A stretch of DNA of 64,000 nt from Ammopiptanthus mongolicus (taxonomy: Eukaryota; Streptophyta; Magnoliopsida; Fabales; Fabaceae): contig CM077345.1 of the NCBI GenBank assembly GCA_039655645.1, positions 67,682,384 through 67,746,383 of the forward strand. The letters are read 5' to 3'. The notes under the pieces were generated by a model. The model had not been told where the DNA came from. It worked only from the letters and a program-made list of their open reading frames with translations, and did not search any database. This document shows, piece by piece, positions 22,565-35,593 of this stretch (position 1 is the first letter of the stretch; every line of letters starts with the position of its first letter). Position numbers and translations under genes: made by a program.

Positions 22565-25555
22565 TATAACACCCCGATTTTTCGTGCTTTCAAAGGACAA
22601 TAAACTCTATTTATGAGTTTATATTTTTATGTGTGTTTTAGAAAATGATTTTGGGAAAACTAAAATCATATTCATGCTCCATACGATCGTAGGAACCTAC
22701 GTTAAATTTTGGGTAGAAAACTCAGACGGGGCCCGGTCTACGTTTTCACTGATAGTAGTATTTTACTATTATAAAGACCTTATTTTTGTAACCAAAAAAA
22801 AAAAAAGACCTCATTTTGACTCGCGGACGAGACCGTTAGTCTTAGAATTCGATTCTCTACTAATTTGCTGAAATCAGTTCTTGAGTTAAAATGTGAAAAT
22901 AATATAAAATAGTCGGGCGAATACTTGAACTAGGAGACGATTGGAGCTGTAGAAGGATTTAACGGGACCCGCTAACGATAATCTTGAAGTCACATCAGGT
23001 TAATGTCACCTAGGGACTCGTGCCAGTGTCATGATGATTTTCAAAATATCTGGAAGCGAAATGATCAAAATGCCCTTGATCTTTTAAAGAAATTGCCAAA
23101 TTGTCCTAAGGTAAATTACTCTTTTACCATTAATGAAAAAATATCTTAACTTCACTCTCCCTCACTTAGGCCATTCGGCCATTCTCTCTTTCTTCTTCTC
23201 TCTCACTTTGTTGTACATTTCTTCTAAGTTCTTCAAGAGTTCTTCATCTTTAGTCTTGAAAACTTGAAAATTTTTGGGTGAATCAAGTTAGTTTCTCTTA
23301 AAGAATTTCATCAAGGAGGTATAGACTCTCTCATAGCTCTATTAATCTCTTTTTTCATCTCTTAAATTTCAAGATTCATGGAGATTAGGGTTTTTGACCC
23401 ATAAACTTCAAAAATCCATGAAAAATTGTAGAAAAATCCTTTTAATGTCAAACCAATTTTCTTGCACTAGATTCATGATCATCTATCATAATCCAAGAGT
23501 TGGAAATCAAAGGATCTCTCTAGCTCAAATGGTATATAGGGGCCGAACCTACCCCCTTTGTGGGTGAGTAGGGTTTTGGTTGATTTTGGTGTTTTAAGCT
23601 TGAATCTAGGTTTATCTCACTTAGTTAATGTAGAATCCAAGAGATGGGAATTTTTGGAGCTCCCTAGCTATTTTAATAGCTTAAGGCTGAAACCTAGAGG
23701 AAGAGGATTAGGAGAGATTTTTGTGTTTTGTGTTAATAAATTGCTTGATTGTATATGTGTAGTGATTGTCGGGTAATCGAGCAAGAGATCGGACGAAGTT
23801 CGTATCAATCGGGAGATATGTCACAACACTAGGAACTCCGAGAGGTAATGGGTGATAACTTAAGGAATTCCAAATTCCGACAGCTATATGCTGTATTTGT
23901 TTATCTGAAATGTAATTATTTATCTGTGCTTGATTGTTTGTGGAGTGATTTAAATTATCTGCTTATAATTGCCTATGCCTGAAATATCTGTTTATGCCTG
24001 AAATACATGATTATATTTGATTGTATGGTATGGCATTTGTTTGTGAGGTATGGATATTTAATATGCCTGTCGTGGAAGTTATTGTGTTGAACGACCTAAC
24101 ATCAGTTAGGATCCAAAATCTTTTAATGTAAAAGCTTCAAAAAGCTTGAGACGTTAAGATAAAAAAAAAATAAAAGCAGTAAGGTTTTCCAATGAACTTT
24201 GGAAGTAAAAAGGAGACAATTGGCTTTTGAGAATAAAGAAAAATAAACATTTGCTTTATTAAAGGCAAAAAGGGAAAAAGAGAAAGAAATGCTTTAATTG
24301 AGAAAAACAAGGTTTTGAGGCGAAAGGTGTGTTTTAGAGGCATGGGTAGTTTTTAAAGTGTAAAAGGGAACCTTTTCAAAGCAGAAGTGTTTTTGGAAAC
24401 GTGGTTTCAAAATAAATTGTTTTATCCAAGAGAAAGGGTTTTTATGAATCATATTTCAAAGTATTGCATTTTACCGAAATACGACGAAAGAGAAAAAGTG
24501 GTTTTAAACCACAAGTTTTGTTTTGTGGAAAACCGATCCCGAAGGCTTTGTGTAAGCTTCAGGGATTTGGGTTTTGGTTTTTGAGTTTCCGAAAGAGAAA
24601 TGTGGTTTTTGGTTTGGAACCTAGAAACCGAGACGTCGGGGTTCTAGGGTTCTGCAGAACACGTGGATCAAGGATTCGTGTTAGTATATTGGTCCTATAA
24701 GCTGGTGGATATTCTTTGTAGTCCAAGGGGCGTTGCAGACGTTTTGAGCTGTAAAATCCAAGATCCGATATTGGTGCATCGGTTAAGGATTTTTGGGTTT
24801 GAGCTATGTGGACTGCATGTCCTTTTTGAGTCTTAGACTGTGTGTCCAGTTTTGAGAAAAATGTTGTGAAGGCTTAAAGAGTCTAAGACATTATGGTGGT
24901 TGATAGTGTTGATGCTTCAACAAGGAAACAATGATACGACCAAGATAAACAGATGAAAACAAATTTTTTCTCATGCATATGTGTTGTTGGCAGACGTGCT
25001 GTGAAATGAGGGGACCTTGATTGCAAGGAAAACCTGGGGATGACTTATGTCATCATGTAACATTGTGCCTTGATGGACAATGGTGTCATACGTGCTGTGT
25101 GTTCGTATTGTGCCTTGAATTGGACAATATAGTATGACAAGTTTACATTGTAAGTACCTCTGATTTGCGCGCTCATATGAGATCTCATGGGATTCATGTA
25201 CTTATGTTTAGCCAGTTGGGGCTAGTCTTTGTTGCCTGCGGGCCAATGAATTTTGAGCCTGATCAGCTAGTTGAAAGATGATGGGATTTCCGGTAATTAA
25301 GAACTGGACGTTAGTTGATATATGTGGAAGTGTTAATGCATACGTTTCTGAAAAATATCTTTGACTGTTGGGCACGAAGCCCTTGTGATTTACTTTAGTC
25401 CTGTGATATGTTGTACTACGTTATGCATGATGATGATTATGTGAGGCATGCTTATATGAATCTGCTGTCTGTGTTTGGGTACGTAGTTGTCGTTTTTGGA
25501 TTCATATATTGGCTTCTCTCCCTTGCTGTTTTCCTGGACTGTTCTGTTTCTTGTT

Positions 25556-25596
<41 letters not shown>

Positions 25597-26526
25597 TGGA
25601 CTTGGGGAGCGAGGGACTAGCTCACTCGGGAGTCCGCTCCCTCACCTTTGACCACAGATAGGACCCGGGGGCGTGGGTCATCCACCCGGGCACCAGCAGT
25701 GCGACGTACACTAGATCTGTTTGCACCCTATGAGGGAACATGGAGGTGGGACATCAGGAGAGAGTGCACACCGTGGAGACCATCCAGATCCCGCTGCCAC
25801 CGATCTGGATGATTCTGCAGTACCTGGTTGATCAGGGGTCGTTGCAGCATGAGATCCCGACAGCTCAGCCCTTGCAGCAGCCGCTGCCTCTAACCCCTTC
25901 CCCTCCATTCATTTTGGTGCCAGTGGGGCCGGGGGAGGAGCATGAGGAGGATCCCGAGGAGGAGGAGGCTATGGAGACACCTGAGTACCATCCTCTAGAG
26001 AATGGGGATGCTCCGACTGAAGGAGCCGGAGGTGCAGAGATGATGTGGACGTTGGGCCCTTCTTTGGGGGACTGTTCAACGGGTTCCACTAGTCTCTGAC
26101 CAGCGTAGGTTGTAGACTTTCTTTTTGGGGTAGCGATTTTTGGGTAGTCTATTGTTGGCTACTGATGGCCATGCGTTTTAGTGATGTGGTTTCCAGACTA
26201 TCACTACCTAGTTTTCTAGAGTTATTAGTATTTTATTTTCTACTAGTTTTCTTCTGAAAGGGACATGTTGTCCACTGTTATTTTGTATATCTTTAACTGC
26301 TGATGCATATATATATATATATATATATATATACGAGTGTTCTGTTATTGATTTGAGTCTGTAATGTTTGTTGTTGTAATAAGAAAAAAATTTATCACGT
26401 TTTTCGAGACTTAATAAGATATAATTAAAAGTAACCTGTTATTCTGAAAGTAAACCAGCAAGTTTTTATTTAGCATTTTGTATGTGTTTTCGGTAACAAA
26501 TGTGATGCCGGATTGAGGGTGTCACA
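22565..26526 (+). mobile_element. Element 1, 3' LTR
   Basis: Begins TATAACACCCC (G to A at the second base compared with the 5' LTR) and ends GGTGTCACA. At 3962 bp it parallels the 5' LTR, with an A-rich indel near 22793 and longer TA runs at 25558-25592 and about 26308-26333. Confidence 0.92.
25596..26099 (+). other. LTR-embedded reading frame, copy B
   Basis: Copy of the frame described at 16907-17440. A TA run plus TACAG precedes the ATG. The middle and acidic tail are open from 25740 on, including PLPPI, GEEHEEDPEEEE and TPEYHPLENGD. A small deletion near 26041 shifts the end of the frame so it closes TGSTSL-stop. Confidence 0.45.
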
Positions 26527-27727
26527 TGGACTTTCAAAAAAGAGGTCTTCTGCATGCGCATATAGTATTATCGTTGGATGGTGAAAATAGATTGATGACT
26601 CCAATGGCTATTGATAAAGTAATATATGTTGAATTGCCTAATCTAAAATTATATGATGTTGTTGGAAGTTACATGATACATGGTCCATGTGATTTTTCTT
26701 ACATGAGGTCACCTTGCATGAAAGAAAGAAAATGTTCCAAGTATTATCCCAAAAGATGGAAATCTACAACTACCATAGATGAAGATGGCTGTCCATGCTA
26801 TAGGTGAAGAGATGATGACATGTTTGTGCAGAAAAATAGTCACAATCTGGATAACAGGAGTGTAGTTCCTTATAGTTCCATTCTTTTGACAAAGTATCAA
26901 GCACATGTTAATACATAGTATTGTAATAAATCCAACTCAATCAAGTATTTGTTTAAGTATGTGAACAAGGGACCTTATCGAGCCTCCATTGAGATAACTA
27001 ATGGCCAGGAAAATTCTAAAAAATCAGAAGTTGTTGATGAGATCAAAAGGTATTATGATTGCAGATATCTATCACCGTGCGAGGCAGTTTGGAGAACTTT
27101 TGCATTTGATATCCATGAGAGGTGGCCACCTGTCCAAAGGTTAACATTCCATCTTTTGAATCAACAATCGGTCCTCTTTAATGATGAGGATACAATTGAT
27201 ACAATTGTTAGCAATAGTGAAAATGTTCAAACAATGTTTCTGGCTTGGTTTGAGGCAAACAAAGCTTATGTTGAAGGCAAATATCTAACTTATGGAGAAT
27301 TTCCAACAAAATTTGTTTATGATAGTCAACAGAGAAGGTGGCACCCAAGGAAACAAGGATTTAGTATTAGGAGGATTAGCTATATTCCAGCTGGCACTGG
27401 TGAGTATACTACATGTGGATATTGCTTACTATTCAAAGGGGTTGTATTGACTATGAAAGTATCAGGAAAGTGAATGGTAAGAAATACAAAACTTTCCAGG
27501 ATGCATGCTATGCTTTAGGTTTGTTAGCAGATGATAGGGAGTACATTGATGCAATTAATGAAACAAGTCGAATATCTTCTGGAAACCAATTGAGGAAGTT
27601 GTTTGTTACATTATTGGTGATGAACACAATGTCAAAGGCAGATCATGCTTGGAACTCTACCTGGAAATTGTTGTCTGATGGAATTCTCTATAACAGAAGA
27701 AAGCTCTTCAGAGTACCAGGTATATAA
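26527..27727 (+). pseudogene. Helitron Rep domain (HUH motif) and connector
   Basis: Continues the exon cut by element 1. It reads DFQKRGLLHAHIVLSL with the HUH metal-binding motif (HAH) of rolling-circle Rep proteins, then YMIHGPCD, CSKYYPKRW, YLFKYVNKGP and the CRYLSPCEAVWRTF-like helix that carries the catalytic tyrosine region in Helitrons. A TGA (about 26806) and a TAG (about 26917) interrupt it, and a frameshift lies near 27410. The second frame (to 27727) has YKTFQDACYALGLLADDREYIDAI, typical of the Rep-helicase linker. Rep would nick and join the element ends during rolling-circle transposition. Confidence 0.88.
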
Positions 27728-27875
27728 TTCTGGACCTTTACACTATTATAATACCAACAAAGATATAAAGTCAAATGAGAGTAGGTATGTTAATTCATAA
27801 ATGATTATAATAGTGAAGAATTTGTTTAATTTATTACTTTTACATCCTTGTCATTTGAGAATTTATTTTACTTAG

Positions 27876-29482
27876 GTCTTCATATTGAAGATACAGAATT
27901 GAAGAATCTTTGCCTGATAGAATTGGAAAAGTTGTTAAATTCCGATGGAAGATCTCTAAAAGATTATGGTTGTCTATCATAACCACATTTGTCAGATACG
28001 TCTGGATTTCAAAATAAGTTTATTGTGAATGAATTAAACTACGATAGAAAGCAATTGGCCGAGTTACACACTTCTCTTTTGAATTCTCTGAATGAGGAAC
28101 AGCACAATGTCTATGATGAAATCATCACAGCTGTCTTATCTAATGCCGAAGGATTCTTCTTTTTATATGGCCATGGTGGAATAGGGAAAACTTTTTTGTG
28201 GAAAACACTATCAGCTGCACTTAGATCACAACTCTTTATTACTTTCTGGAGGGAGGACTGCTCATTCAACTTTCTGTATTCCATTACTTTTCAATGAGGA
28301 GTCAACCTGCAATATCATTCAAGGAAGCCTTCGGGCGAAACTTCTTATAGAAACAAAATTAATCATATGGGATGAAACTCCAATGATGAACATGTATTGC
28401 TTTTAGGCTTTAGATCGCACTTTGAGGGATTTGATGACATTTCAATGTGCAGACAACAATGACAAACCATTTGGTGGCAAGGTTGTTGTTTTAGAAGGAG
28501 ATTTTTAACAGATCTTGCCAGTTGTTAGAAAAGGATCAAGAAAGGATGTTGTCCAAGCAACAATTAATTCCTCCGAAATTTGGAAAAATTGCAAAGTATT
28601 GAAGCTCACAATAAATATGAGGTTAACCACTGCAAAGACTAATCAAAGTGCTAATGAAATCAAAGAATTTGCTGATTGGATACTTAAAGTTGGAGACGGC
28701 CTTATGTATGCAAATGAAAATGGTGAAGGTGACATCAACATACCATAAGATCTGCTCATTTAGGAATCTGTAAACCCACTTTTCTCATTGGTTGACTTTG
28801 CTTATCCAGATATATTACAAAGTATGAATACTACTAACTTTTTTGAAGAGCAAGCAATTCTTCCACCAACCTTAGATTCCGTTGAACAGGTTAATGATTT
28901 CATTCTTTAATTCCTGGGGATGAAAAAGAGTATCTCAGTTTTGACACGCCTTACCAGTCGGATGAAGATATAGAAATACAGGGTGATTGGTTTACATCAG
29001 AATTTCTAAATGATATTAAATGTTCTGGAATTCCAAATCACAGACTGAGATTGAAAACTGGAGTACCTTTAATGCTTTTAAGAAATATTGATCGGTCCAG
29101 TGATCTATGCAATGGAACAAGGTTGTAGGTGAATGACTTAGGCAAAAACATTATTACAGCAACAGTTACCATTGGCAAAAATAGTGGGGAAAAGATTCTT
29201 ATTCCAAGAATGGATCCGGTCCCTTCAGACTCGGGATTCCCATTTAAATTTCAAAAAAGACAGTTTCCCGTCTGTCTATGTTTTGCAATGACAATAAAAA
29301 AAAGTCAACGACAATCAGTTTCTAAGGTAGGATTGTATCTTCCACGTCCAATTTCTAAGTCAACATTATATGTTGCTGTCTGTAGAGTAAAATCAAGAAT
29401 AGGGTTGAAAGCTTTGATATTGGATGAGGATGGAACTGCAGCACATCAACGTGTCTACGAAGAAGTTTTTTACAACCTGTAG
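27876..29482 (+). pseudogene. Helitron PIF1-like helicase domain
   Basis: After a short intron, the protein continues with LHIEDTELKN and LNEEQHNVYDEI. Walker A is GHGGIGKTFLW and Walker B is LIIWDETPMM. Then come FGGKVVVLEGDF, ILPVVRKGSR, NMRL, the TGVPLMLLRNID motif and the last helicase motifs FAMTIKKSQ and YVAVCRVKSR near the C-terminus, ending at a TAG at 29480-29482. These are superfamily 1B PIF1-type motifs, which unwind DNA during Helitron transfer. A shift near 28215-28300 and stops at about 27979, 28406, 28507, 28746 and 29126 break it. Confidence 0.9.
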
Positions 29483-29791
29483 TAGGTGCACCTCATCAGG
29501 TTTAAACCTTATCTCTGATCTTCAATCTTAATTGAACCATGATCATATATACAAAGCTTATTTCAAATGGATAGTACTTAATCTTATTAACTTACTATTG
29601 TAAATTACTATCCTGCTGTCATGAAAATTTGTACTTCCTTTATGAATTCAAAATTACTATAATTGGATAATAATGGATAGTTATTGAAAGATAGAAACGG
29701 CATCAAATAATTTATGTTCCACTTTTGACAAATTCCTTTCCAATTTTTTAATGTAGGTATTTTGGAAGATTTTTGGACAGTTTTGTTGGAG
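29483..29791 (+). other. Helitron 3' flank, no gene seen
   Basis: AT-rich, ending at the ATAAC duplication of element 2. The original continuation is at 43901. No CTRR-with-hairpin Helitron terminus is evident here or in the first few hundred bases after 43901. Confidence 0.4.
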
Positions 29792-29796
29792 ATAAC
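29792..29796 (+). repeat. Target-site duplication, left (ATAAC)
   Basis: Identical to 43896-43900. Confidence 0.93.
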
Positions 29797-31143
29797 TGTA
29801 ACGCCCCGATTTTTCGTGCTTTCTAAGGACAATAAACTCTATGTATGATTTTATAATTTTATCTGTGTTTTAAAAAATGATTTTGGGAAAACTAAAATCA
29901 TATTCATGCTTTGTACGATCGTAGGAACCTATGGTTAAATTTTTGGTCGAAAACTCTGACGGAGCCCGGTCTACGTTTTCACGGATAGTAGTATTTTATT
30001 ACTATAAAGACCTAATTTTGACTAGCGGACAAGACCATTAGTCTTAGAATTCGATCCTCTACAAATTTGCTAAAATCAGTTCTTGACGTTAAAAAGAGAA
30101 AATAATATAAAATATTCGGGTGAATACTCGAACCGAGACACGATTGGAGCAGTAAGAGGATTTAACAGGCCTCGCTAACGGATAATCTCGAAGTCACATC
30201 AGGTCAAGTCACCTAGGGACTCGTGCCAGTGTCATGATGACTTTCAAAATATCTGGATGTGAAATGACCAAACTGCTCTTGGTCTTTTAAGGAAATTACA
30301 AAATTGTTCCCTGGTAAAAAGACAATTCTACCCTTAATGAAAAAAACATCTAACCTCTCACGCTCTCTTTAGGCCACTCGCCTACTTTTCTTTTCTCTCT
30401 TCTCTCACACTTTTCTTCATTTCTCGTCAAGTTCTTCATAGTTCTTCACACTTTGGTCTTAAACACTTAGAGATTTTTGGGTGATTCAAGCTAGTTTCTC
30501 TTAAGGAATTTCATCAAGGAGGTATAGACTCTATCCTAACTCTCTTAATCTCTCTTTTCACCTCTTAAGTTTCAAGATTCATGGAGGTTAGGGTTCAACC
30601 ATAATCTTCAAAAATCCATGAAAAATTGTAGAAAAATCCTTTTAATACCAAACCAATTTCTTTGATCTAGGTTCATGGTATTCTTTCATAATCCAAGAGT
30701 TGAAAACCAAAGGAGCTCTCTAGCTCCAATGGTATATAGGGGCCGAACCTACCCCCTTTGTGGGTGAGTAGAGTTTTGGTTGATTTTGGTGTTTTAAGCT
30801 TGAATCTAGGTTTATCTCACTTAGTTAGTTTAGGATCCAAAAGATGAGAATTTTTGGAAATCCCTATAGAAAGGAGAAATATTTTGTGTTTTGTGTTAAT
30901 ACATTGATTGATTGTATGTGTGTAGTGATTGTCGGATAATCGAGCGAAAGATCGGACGACGTTCGAGTCAATCGGGAGATTCGCCACTACACTGGGAACT
31001 CCGAGAGGTAAGGGGAGATTACCTGAGGAATTCCAAATTCTGATAGCTATATGCTGTATTTGTGTATTTGAAGTGTAATTATTTATCTGTGCTTGACTGT
31101 TTGTGGAGTGATTTAAAATTATTTACGTATAATTTCCTATGCC

Positions 31144-33792
31144 TTTTTTTTTTTTTTTAAAGCAAAACAACAAAAGGAGCCTCATTAAAACCTTTTGGTG
31201 CAAAACCCTCCTTAGGGATAAAAAAACCCCAAAAAGGAAAGAGTACTCCTAAAGCCCTTTTATTAATAAGAAAAGAAAAAAGAAAAAAAATACAAGAAAC
31301 ATGGGGGGGCATATACCTACCCATGAAAGAATTATCTAAATCTAAATTTTGGATAACTAAACCGATTTCTAAAAAGATCAGCATGAATGAAACTTGGGGC
31401 AGAATTCCACCAAGAAAAGCCACTAATTGTAGTACCATGATTAGCTAAAAGATCTGCACAAGTATTTCCTTCCCTAAAAACATGAGAATAAATGAAGTGC
31501 ATGTTCTTTGTGAGAGATAACACATTCAACCATCTATTTCTAATTTGCCAAGGAACCAATGAAGAAGATGAAAAAGCACCAATTACCAAAGTTGAATCAC
31601 ATTCAAACCACAAATGATGCCAACCTCTACTGTAAGCAGTTTCAATAGCCACAATAGCTCCCATTAACTCAGCAACAACGGCATAGGACACTCCAATGTT
31701 CAAAGCAAAACAACCAAGGGAAGTTGAATATTTGTCCCTAAATATTCCACCACAAGAAGCATTTTCTGGAGCACCATGAGCTGAACCATCAGTATTACAT
31801 TTGATCCAATTAAAGCTTGGAGCCTTCCAAATATCTTCTATAATTACTGGAGCCTTACTCAGCTTTTGATTGACTGAGAAAGATTGCAAAATTTTGCTAT
31901 CTGCAAGGTTGGGAAAAGAGAAACCTGATGACAGATTACCAGCTAAAGAGATTGCTGATTTAGCTAAAGAAATAGCTACTTGAATTGTCACTTTCCTTCC
32001 TTCAAAACGAGCTTGGTTTCTGCTGTACCATATAAACCAAAGAGCATTTGCAATTCCAGACTGAAAAAGATCTCTGATTTGAGGACTTTTGTACGGATCA
32101 AGCAAAGACAGAACATACATAATCGAATTTGTGCATTTACTGACAGATAAACAAGATTCAAGCCAAGACCACATTTTAGCTACAAATTCGCATTGAAAGA
32201 AAATGTGCTCGGTAGTTTCATAAGCTTTATAGCAAAGGCAGCAAATGGAAACAACACAACAACCTTTTCTCCTCAAAACATCATCAGAAGGCAGCTTATT
32301 ATGAATAATTCTCCATATAAGAAGAGACCTTGAAGGAGGAATGGAATTGCACCAAATTTTAGCTTTCCAACTGACTTGTGTAACAATCGGGTATAGATAA
32401 TCATAGGCAATTTTTAAGGATAGCTCACCAGATTTAGAGGCACTCCAAATGTGATAGTCAGAAACAGGATCAGATGGAATGATGGATTGCTCAATCTCAG
32501 CAGCAAGAGCATTAGACTTCTACAAAATGATCTCAGGAATTGACCATTTACCATCAATTATAAATCCTTTACTTTGGAATGAAGAAAAGGATGTATATAA
32601 TGAGGGATATTAAGAAATTCTGCCACTGGCTTGCTAAGCCACTTGTCCAGCCAAAAATTATAAGAAGATCCATCACCAGTATGCCATTTGCTATTCTCCA
32701 TAACTAAGCCGATGTTAGATTTCAGACCATGCCAAATGGAAGAAGAAATATGCAGGCTAGTAAAATTGTTTCTAACAAGCACCCTAGCTTTTAGCAGCTT
32801 TGACCATTGCTTATCAGAAGCAAACAAATCCCAACTCAACTTAAGAAGAGTAGCTTTGTTAATACTTTTATGGATCTCAATCCTAAACCATCAGCAGCCT
32901 TAGGAGAACATACCAAAGACCAAGCAGCAGAAGCAACTTTTCTGACCATCACATCACCCGACCAAATGAAATTATTGAGCCACCTGTCCACCATTTTAAT
33001 TAGAGAAGCAGGCCAAGCATAAACATGGAAGGAATGCAGCAACATACTCTGAATGACTGATTGAACAAGCTGGACTCTTCCTATGATTGAAAGTAAAGAC
33101 TTTTTCCAAGTAGACAACTTGGATTTAATTCTATCAGCTAAGGGTTGTAAGTGTATTCTCCTTGGCTTACCTTTGAAAAGAGGGACACCAAGACAGATAA
33201 AAGGAAGATGATTAACACCAAAGCCAAGAATGCTGACTATTCTATGAAATTTGTTAGAAGCAATAGAACCATTATAAATTTTTGATTTTTCTTTATTGAT
33301 GAACTGGCCAGAAGACATACCATATCTATTGAAGACTTCCGTGAGGTTCTCCATATTCTTTTTGTTCCCTTTACAGAAAACTAGCAAGTCATCTGTATAA
33401 AGAACATGCAAAGGAACAGAATAACCCCTAGGACTAGACATAGGGAGGAGTTTTCATTGCTGCACCAAAAGAGAAATAGATCTTCTCAAAACTTCTTCAG
33501 CTAAACAAAAAAGAAGAGGAGATAGAGGATCTCCTTGCCTTACTCCTCTCTTACAAGAGAAAAAACCAACAGCATGACCATTAACAAGAATTGAAACCTT
33601 AGCTGATTCCAGAATCACTTTTATCCAATTGCAAAAAATAGGATCAAAACCAAAAGCTGCCAAGGTTTTCAGTAAGAAATCCCAATCCATTGTATCAAAG
33701 GCTTTTTTAATATCAATCTTCATAGCTACATTCCCACCAAAACACTTTTTATCAAGCAAGTTCACTGCTTCAGATGCAACACAGATGCAATC
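31144..33792 (-). mobile_element. 5'-truncated LINE (plant L1) inside the LTR of element 2
   Basis: In minus orientation it ends in a 15-nt poly-T on the plus strand (31144-31158), its poly-A tail. The LTR sequence CCTATGC on the left and TGAAATGTCTG on the right join up exactly as in the uninterrupted 3' LTR (about 41715). ORF1 and endonuclease are absent, and the element starts inside the RT domain. I see no clear target duplication. Confidence 0.9.
31332..33792 (-). pseudogene. LINE reverse transcriptase, zinc finger and RNase H
   Basis: Minus-strand order: RT fingers/palm (33454-33792, KIDIKKAFDTMDWDFL, GVRQGDPLSPLLF); palm with the catalytic YTDDLLVF in place of the usual YADD (32836-33441, including FICLGVPLFKGKPR); thumb/connection (32558-32839); then a zf-RVT region (CCLCYKAYETTEHIFFQC). 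A C-terminal RNase H follows to 31332, with CNTDGSAHG, ELMGAIVAIE, FECDS and NTCADLLANHG, so its acidic residues are all present. Such enzymes copy LINE RNA at a nicked target. Stops and shifts at 33441-33454 and about 32557 plus the missing start make it non-functional. Confidence 0.92.
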
Positions 33793-35085
33793 TGAAATGT
33801 CTGTTTATGCCTGAAATATCTGCTTATATTTGATTATATGGTATGGCATTGAAATTGGTGTATGGGTGTATTATGTGCCTACTATGATTATTATTGCATT
33901 AAAGGACCTAACACTGGTTAGGATCCAATATCGTGTAATATAAAAGCTTCAAAAAAGCTTGGGACGTGGAATAAATAAAATAATAATATTAAAGTTCCCA
34001 GGAACTTTGGAAGAGAAAAGAAATAATTTGGCCTTGTGAATAAATAGAAACACACATTTACTTTATTAAGGATAAGTTGATTCAAATGGAAAAATGGATA
34101 AAAATTGGTTTTAATGGAGAAAAATAAGGTTTTGAGGTAAAAAGTGTTTTTTTTTTTTTTTGGAGACTTTGATAGTTTTAAAGTAACAAAGGGAACCTTT
34201 TTGAGCAAAAGTGCTTTTGGAAGTGTAGTTTCAAAAATAAATTGTTTTATCCAAGAAAAAGGGTTTTTACGAAATGTATTTCAAAGTTTGTGTTGTACCG
34301 AAAAACTACGATAGAGAAAAAGGTGGATTTGGGTTTTGGTTTTTGAGTTTTTAAAAGAAAAATGTTGTAAAGGCTTAAAGAGTCTAAGACATTATGGTGG
34401 TTGATAGCGTTGATGCTTCAACAACGAAATATTGATACGACAAAGATAAACTGACGAAAACAAAATGGTTTTCTCTTGCATTTGATTTTTTTGGCAGACG
34501 TGCCGTGAAATGAGGGGACCTTGATGGCAAGGAAACCTGGGGATGACTTATGTCATCATGTAACATTGTGCCTTGATGGACAATGATGTCATACGTGCTG
34601 TGTGTTCATATTGTGCCCTGACTTGGACAATATAGTATGATTGATTATATCGTAAGTACCTCTGATATGCACGCCCATGTGCGGTTTCCGGGGATTCATG
34701 TACATGTTTTTAACAATTTGGTGTTAGTCATTGTTGCCAGCGGGTCAATGATTTTGGAGCCTGATCAGCTCGTTTTGAATGGTGATGGGATTTCCGAAAA
34801 TTAAGAAATGAACGATTAGTTGATATAAGTGGAAGTGCTCATGCATACGTTTTTGAAAATAACGTTGACTGTTGGGCACGAGGTCCTTGTGGTTTACTGT
34901 TAGTACTCTGATATATTGTATTATATTATGTACGATGATGATTTGTGAGACATGCTAATATGAATCTGTTGTATGTGCTTGAGTATATAGTTGTCGTTTT
35001 TGGATTTATATATTGGCTTCTCACCCTTGCTACTTTCTGGACTGTGTTGTCTGGATTTGGTATATGTATTGTATTTTATTTACAG

Positions 35086-35593
35086 ATGGACCCAGTACCG
35101 GAGCTACTAGCCCACTCGGGGGTATGCTCCCTCATGTTTGACCTTAGGGAGGACCCAGCTGCATGGGTCATCCACCCCGGTGCGAGTAGTGCAGCATACA
35201 CCGGACCGATCTGCACTCTTAGAGTGACAGTAGAGGTGGGTCCTAAGAGAGGACCCACCCTATGGAGATGATTCAGATCCCCTTGCTGCCTATCTGGATG
35301 ATCTTGCAGTCACTCGTGGATCAGGGGCTGATTCATCATTATATCCCTGCTGCACAGCCCCTGCAATAGTAGTCACCTTAGGCTCCTCCCCCGCCTTTTT
35401 TTTAGTAGTGGAGGGCCAGGGAGAGGATGTGGAGGAGGACCCTGAGGAGGATCCTCAGGAGGCTCCTGTGTATCACCCTTTAGTGACACCTGAGCCCCAG
35501 CCTCAGGAGAATGGGAATGTAGATTCCCTAGTTTCCTCTCCTGATTCTGGTGTTGGACCCTCCTTAGGGGGATTGTCCAACGGGTTTAACTAG
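35086..35593 (+). other. LTR-embedded reading frame, copy C
   Basis: After TTTATTTACAG the ATG opens MDPVPELLAHSGVCSL, then WVIHPGASSAAYTGPICTLR. A frameshift occurs near 35250. The acidic tail (EEDPEEDPQEAPVYHPL and the GNVDSLVSSPDSGVGPSLGG-like end) is open again from 35408 to the TAG at 35591-35593. Confidence 0.45.

Larger units (their letters stand above)
13918..26526 (+). mobile_element. Gypsy element 1 (Tekay/Del-type chromovirus), complete with both LTRs
   Basis: 5' LTR 13918-17862, internal region 17863-22564, 3' LTR 22565-26526. The order gag, protease, RT, RNase H, integrase and C-terminal chromodomain marks a Ty3/gypsy chromovirus. LTRs near 4 kb and the chromodomain type fit the Tekay (Del) lineage. 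The flanks are TGGAG on the left and TGGAC on the right. Removing the element restores the Helitron frame YTVDFQKRG, so the duplication was TGGAC and the left copy mutated. Every coding part has stops or shifts, so the copy is dead. Confidence 0.92.
10371..29791 (+). mobile_element. Autonomous Helitron remnant, split by gypsy element 1
   Basis: Exons of a Helitron RepHel protein lie in order on the plus strand. They run from a variable N-terminal region, through the Helitron-like N domain, the HUH-type Rep region and a connector, to a PIF1-like helicase. They are separated by introns and by the 12.6-kb element 1. I could not see the terminal 5' TC or the 3' hairpin plus CTRR, so both ends are set by neighbouring insertions and not by Helitron termini. 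Multiple stops and frameshifts make it inactive. Confidence 0.6.
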
